A stretch of 9,051 nt of DNA from contig JALZWJ010000016.1 in assembly GCA_023300065.1 (NCBI GenBank), positions 1 through 9,051 of the forward strand. Direction: 5' to 3'. The number at the start of each line of letters is the position of its first letter. Position 1 is the stretch's first letter. The notes beneath the pieces were generated by a model that worked only from the letters and a program-made list of their open reading frames with translations, did no database searches and was not told the origin of the DNA. A program made the translations under genes and the position numbers. The stretch is from Akkermansiaceae bacterium. Lineage in GTDB: Bacteria > Verrucomicrobiota > Verrucomicrobiia > Verrucomicrobiales > Akkermansiaceae. Shown piece by piece: positions 6,109 to 9,051 of the stretch.

Positions 6109-6266
6109 TGCTCTGAATGAGCTGAGGAAAGAGGCCATACAGTGCGATGGGGATCTGAGCCAACAGAAATATGCCTCTAATGTGGAGAGCGACGTTTTAT
6201 GAGAAATGCCATGAAGATGTGGATTTGTGGTATTGTCATGAATTTTTCAAAGCTCTAGGCTCTGGA

Positions 6267-7136
6267 ATGCCAAATCCATGGACTGGAATCGGAAATCCTT
6301 ACACTCGCACTGAGGTGCTCGATCGCCTGCGGAAAACTCTCGCGAAGGGGGAACCTATCATCGCAGCTGGTGCGGGAACTGGAATCAGCGCCAAATTCAT
6401 CGAAAAAGGCGGTGCTGACCTCATCATTATCTACAACTCAGGGCGTTACCGCATGATGGGGCATGGCTCGATCGCTGGGATGATGGGTTATGGCGATGCG
6501 AATGCGGTAGCGATGGAGATTGGCGAATATGAGGTTCTTCCGGTAGTGGAGGAGATCCCGGTGATTTGCGGAGTTCACTGCACGGACCCCCGCCGCCGGA
6601 TGTGGCATTGGCTGGAGCAGGTGAAAGCGATGGGCTTTTCTGGTATGAATAATTTCCCAACGCACTCGATCATTGATGGAGATTTCCGGAACCAACTTGA
6701 GGAGACCGGAATGGGTACTGATAAGGAGGTGGCGACAGTGGCGCTCTCTCGTAAGATGGATCTCTTTTCCATCGTCTATGTGGCATCGCCTGCTGAGGCA
6801 AAAGCGATGGCAGAGGCGGGTGCAGATGTCATCATCGCCCATGTCGGTTGCACGGTGGGCGGATCAATCGGGGTGACAAATGCCGCGATGTCGCTCGATG
6901 CGGCGGCAGCTCAGACGCAGGCCATCATCGATGCCGGTAAATCGGTGCGGGATGACGTAATCTACCTTTCTCACGGCGGACCGATCTCCACGCCAGCTGA
7001 TGCGGCCTTTATCAATGAGCGCACTGATGCGGTGGGCTTTGTCGGGGCCTCCAGTCTGGAGCGCATGGCGGTGGAGGAATCACTCACGAATCTTACCAAG
7101 GAGTTTAAATCCATCCCCCTGAACCGCACCTCTTAG
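6267..7136 (+). CDS. TIM-barrel 'phosphoenolpyruvate hydrolase' family protein (PF09370)
   Basis: It belongs to the family variously described as PEP hydrolase-like or a predicted TIM-barrel enzyme; the true reaction is not settled. The 289-residue start at ATG 6267 was chosen because the family pattern begins there (MPNPWTGIGNPYTR). The frame stays open upstream to an ATG at 6171, but those 32 residues look unrelated. Conserved blocks are GAGTGISAKFIEKGGADLII (35-54), IYNSGRYRM (55-63), GVHCTDPRR (102-110), GFSGMNNFPT (123-132), ADVIIAHVGCTVGGS (186-200), LSHGGPIS (234-241) and a phosphate-loop-like GFVGASSLER (257-266). The ordered Gly-rich loops fit a beta/alpha barrel binding a phosphorylated or carboxylated ligand. 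It is cytoplasmic. It is the first gene of the operon; the next gene follows after 8 nt. TTGTCA (6233-6238) with TAGGCT (6256-6261) at 17-nt spacing is a poor promoter candidate that would give an almost leaderless mRNA. Plant Tm-1 carries a related domain at its C-terminus. Confidence 0.9.
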   Translation: MPNPWTGIGNPYTRTEVLDRLRKTLAKGEPIIAAGAGTGISAKFIEKGGADLIIIYNSGRYRMMGHGSIAGMMGYGDANAVAMEIGEYEVLPVVEEIPVICGVHCTDPRRRMWHWLEQVKAMGFSGMNNFPTHSIIDGDFRNQLEETGMGTDKEVATVALSRKMDLFSIVYVASPAEAKAMAEAGADVIIAHVGCTVGGSIGVTNAAMSLDAAAAQTQAIIDAGKSVRDDVIYLSHGGPISTPADAAFINERTDAVGFVGASSLERMAVEESLTNLTKEFKSIPLNRTS

Positions 7137-7144
7137 TCACTGAG

Positions 7145-8353
7145 ATGAAAACGATTGCAGTTCTTGGCACGCTCGACTCAAAAGGGGAGGAGCATGGCTT
7201 TATCGCGGATTTGATCCGTCAAAAGGGTCACACCCCACTTTTGATCGATGTCGGGACAGGTTCCGATCCTACCATCACGCCAGACATCACTCGGGATGAA
7301 GTGGCGGCGGCGGGTGGGCTAGATCTGCAGGCCCTAATGGCGCGGAAAGATCGTGGCGAATGCGTGGTAGCGATGAGCCAAGCCGCACCAAAATTCGTGG
7401 CGCGCCTTGCGAAAGAGGGCCAGATCGATGGCATCATCTCGCTCGGCGGCGGCGGCGGGACGGCCCTCGGCTCTGGGGCGATGCGGGGCCTCCCGGTGGG
7501 CTTTCCAAAGGTCATGGTCTCGACTCTGGCGAGTGGAAACACGGCGCACTATGTCGGGTCCACCGACATTACGATGATCCCGAGTATTGTGGATGTGGCC
7601 GGGCTAAATAGGATTTCTAAAACAATTTTCACACGGGCCGTTGGTGCGATTTGTGGGATGGTGGAGATGGAAGTGGTTCCAGCTGCCGATGAACGGCCTT
7701 TGATCGCGGCGAGCATGTTTGGCAACACTACGGAATGTGTCGATGCTGCCCGTAAGATCCTGGAAGAAGCGGGCTATGAGGTCCTCGTCTTCCACGCCAC
7801 TGGAATGGGTGGGAAGACGATGGAGAAGTTGATCGCGGACGGCCTCATCACCGGCGTCTTAGACATCACTACGACCGAGTGGGCGGATGAATTAGTGGGC
7901 GGCACCCTGAGTGCGGGATCCACTAGACTTGAGGCGGCGGGTCAGGCCGGTGTGCCAGCAATCGTCACACCAGGGTGTCTCGATATGGCGAACTTTGGCG
8001 GGCGTGAAACAGTCCCGGAGAAATACAAAGATCGTAACTTCTACATCCATAATCCACAGGTCACCTTGATGCGCACCACCCCCGCGGAATGCGCGGAGCT
8101 GGGCCGGATTCTCGCTGAGAAAGTGAATGCCTACACCGCGCCTGTGACCGTGCTGCTGCCGATGAAGGCGATCAGCATCATCAGTGCGGAAGGGCAGGCC
8201 TTCTATGATCCTGAGGCCGATGCGGCACTCTTTTCTGCGATTAAAGAACACCTTTCTGATTCGATCAAACTCATCGAGGTCGATGCTGAGATTAACGAGG
8301 TGGCTTTTTCCTCAGCCTGCGCTGAAGCGCTCTTAGAGAATCTAAAACGCTAA
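7145..8353 (+). CDS. Tm-1-like ATP-binding protein (UPF0261, PF06792)
   Basis: This 402-residue cytoplasmic protein is full length for the UPF0261/Tm-1 N-terminal family, two alpha/beta (Rossmann-like) lobes known in tomato Tm-1 to bind ATP. Visible family blocks are the N-terminal strand-loop IAVLGTLDSKGEE (4-16), the glycine loop SLGGGGGTALGSGAMRGLP (99-117), STLASGNTAHYVGSTDITMI (126-145), SIVDVAGLNRIS (147-158), AASMFGNTT (188-196), HATGMGGKTME (217-227), TPGCLDMANF (275-284), HNPQVTLMRTT (302-312) and LPMKAISIISAEGQAFYDPE (338-357). Its biochemical activity in bacteria is not established. It starts 8 nt after the preceding stop with only GAG as a possible ribosome site, so translation is probably coupled. 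The upstream TIM-barrel gene encodes the partner that is fused to this domain in plants. Downstream is the Dabb gene after 29 nt. Confidence 0.94.
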   Translation: MKTIAVLGTLDSKGEEHGFIADLIRQKGHTPLLIDVGTGSDPTITPDITRDEVAAAGGLDLQALMARKDRGECVVAMSQAAPKFVARLAKEGQIDGIISLGGGGGTALGSGAMRGLPVGFPKVMVSTLASGNTAHYVGSTDITMIPSIVDVAGLNRISKTIFTRAVGAICGMVEMEVVPAADERPLIAASMFGNTTECVDAARKILEEAGYEVLVFHATGMGGKTMEKLIADGLITGVLDITTTEWADELVGGTLSAGSTRLEAAGQAGVPAIVTPGCLDMANFGGRETVPEKYKDRNFYIHNPQVTLMRTTPAECAELGRILAEKVNAYTAPVTVLLPMKAISIISAEGQAFYDPEADAALFSAIKEHLSDSIKLIEVDAEINEVAFSSACAEALLENLKR

Positions 8354-8382
8354 ACTTCACATCAACATTACTTTAAAAACCC

Positions 8383-8691
8383 ATGCCACAAGTTAAACAT
8401 TACGGATGCTTTCAGTTCAAAGAAGGCACCACTCAAGAAACGATCGATGGCTGCTTTTCTGCCATGGAAGAAATGGTCGGTATCATCCCTGGTCTCTTGG
8501 ATTTTCACTATGGACCTTACGATTCTGCCGAGGGTCTAAACGATGAATATACGCACGGATTCATCATGACTTTTGAGAGTCCAGAAGCGCGCGATTCCTA
8601 CCTCCCCAATCCCATCCACGAAAAGGTGAAGGATGTGGTGGTGCCGAACCTGGAGCGCGTGGTTGTCTTTGATTTTAACATGCCTTCTTAG
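8383..8691 (+). CDS. Dabb-fold (stress-responsive alpha-beta barrel) protein
   Basis: This 102-residue protein matches the Dabb domain (PF07876), a small ferredoxin-like fold that forms dimeric barrels. Members include plant stress proteins, olivetolic acid cyclase and small accessory proteins of catabolic pathways. The pattern is visible throughout: first strand VKHYGCFQFKEGTT (4-17), a helix (QETIDGCFSAMEEMV), IPGLLDFHYGPYDS (35-48), strand THGFIMTFESPEARDSYL (57-74), NPIHEKVKDVVVPNLERVVVFDF (76-98). The family's usual 'HPxH' reads NPIH here, so one histidine is replaced while His79 remains. Dabb proteins act as cyclases, isomerases or binding proteins for hydrophobic or aromatic ligands; the role here is unknown. 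It lies between the Tm-1-like gene and the FMN dehydrogenase gene (19-nt gap), probably in one operon. Confidence 0.85.
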   Translation: MPQVKHYGCFQFKEGTTQETIDGCFSAMEEMVGIIPGLLDFHYGPYDSAEGLNDEYTHGFIMTFESPEARDSYLPNPIHEKVKDVVVPNLERVVVFDFNMPS

Positions 8692-8710
8692 GTCTCCCTC
8701 CCCTGCGATT

Positions 8711-9051
8711 ATGGAGCTGATAGATTCACGATACCCATCCGTCGAGCACCTCCGTGAAGGCGCGCGCAAGCGCTTGCCCGGCTTTGCCTTCGACTACCTC
8801 GAAGGTGGTTGTAATGCCGAGATTAACTTACGCCGAAACACTTCCGAGCTCCGGGAGGTCCAGCTCAAGCCGTGGTATCTCCGTGACTATCCAGGCTCGG
8901 ACCAGAAGACGACGATCTTTGGTAAAACCTACGATGCTCCTTTTGGAATTTCACCGATTGGTTTGCAGGGCTTGATGTGGCCCGGGGCGACGGAGATCCT
9001 GGCCAAAGCCGCGCACGCGCACAATGTCCCCTTCATTCTCAGCACCGTCGG
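8711..9051 (+). CDS. FMN-dependent alpha-hydroxy-acid dehydrogenase, N-terminal part
   Basis: The gene runs off the window end after 113 codons. It belongs to the family of L-lactate dehydrogenase (LldD), glycolate oxidase and mandelate dehydrogenase, which oxidise L-2-hydroxy acids to 2-keto acids with FMN in a TIM barrel. The start at ATG 8711 fits the family: YPSVEHLREGARKRLPGFAF (8-27), the signature FDYLEGGCNAE (27-37), RRNTSELREVQL (41-52), GKTYDAPFGISPIGL (71-85, the FMN-binding first strand) and AHAHNVPFILST (101-112). The active-site histidine region and the rest of the barrel lie beyond the window. No Shine-Dalgarno is visible, and the gap to the Dabb gene is 19 nt. The specific substrate cannot be read from this part; LldD-like or a subgroup dedicated to this operon are both possible. 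Confidence 0.9.
   Translation, partial: MELIDSRYPSVEHLREGARKRLPGFAFDYLEGGCNAEINLRRNTSELREVQLKPWYLRDYPGSDQKTTIFGKTYDAPFGISPIGLQGLMWPGATEILAKAAHAHNVPFILSTV

Overview
The window most likely comes from a marine or aquatic member of the Verrucomicrobiota, or a planctomycete-like relative. This is inferred from protein content, not from a marker gene. The clues are a CotH-kinase/lamin-tail exported protein with the C-terminal domain style common in that phylum, an exported S1-type sulfatase next to an exported glycoside-hydrolase-like beta-propeller, a truncated DUF3857-type protein, and few clear Shine-Dalgarno sites. No rRNA, tRNA, CRISPR array, insertion sequence or phage gene was seen.

Layout. 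Positions 1-1380 (+) hold the C-terminal part of a large exported CotH-type protein. Positions 1406-2342 (-) hold three small genes: an 82-residue and a 99-residue protein of unknown function, 29 nt apart, then a signal-peptide-bearing DUF3857-like protein that stops after 78 residues and looks like a remnant. Two perfect hairpins sit behind the 99-residue gene. Positions 2437-3948 (+) encode an exported five-bladed-propeller protein of the GH43/GH32 type. A poorly explained 384-nt segment (3949-4332) with a possible gene remnant follows. Positions 4333-5730 (-) encode an exported sulfatase with a complete active site and an 18-bp palindrome just upstream of its start. Positions 5821-6063 (-) encode an 80-residue, highly charged coiled-coil protein.

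Positions 6267 to the window end (+) form a compact operon. It encodes a TIM-barrel 'PEP hydrolase'-family protein (PF09370), a Tm-1-like ATP-binding UPF0261 protein (PF06792), a Dabb-fold small protein, and the start of an FMN-dependent alpha-hydroxy-acid dehydrogenase.

How the genes may work together. The propeller hydrolase and the sulfatase are convergent neighbours, both exported, and fit degradation of a sulfated polysaccharide; the CotH protein is also exported. The right-hand operon is the most interesting part. Its first two genes correspond to the two halves of the plant tomato-mosaic-virus resistance protein Tm-1. Here they are separate, adjacent, and joined to a flavoprotein oxidoreductase and a Dabb protein. 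That composition points to an uncharacterised ATP-dependent catabolic pathway for a hydroxy or keto acid; this reading is inference.
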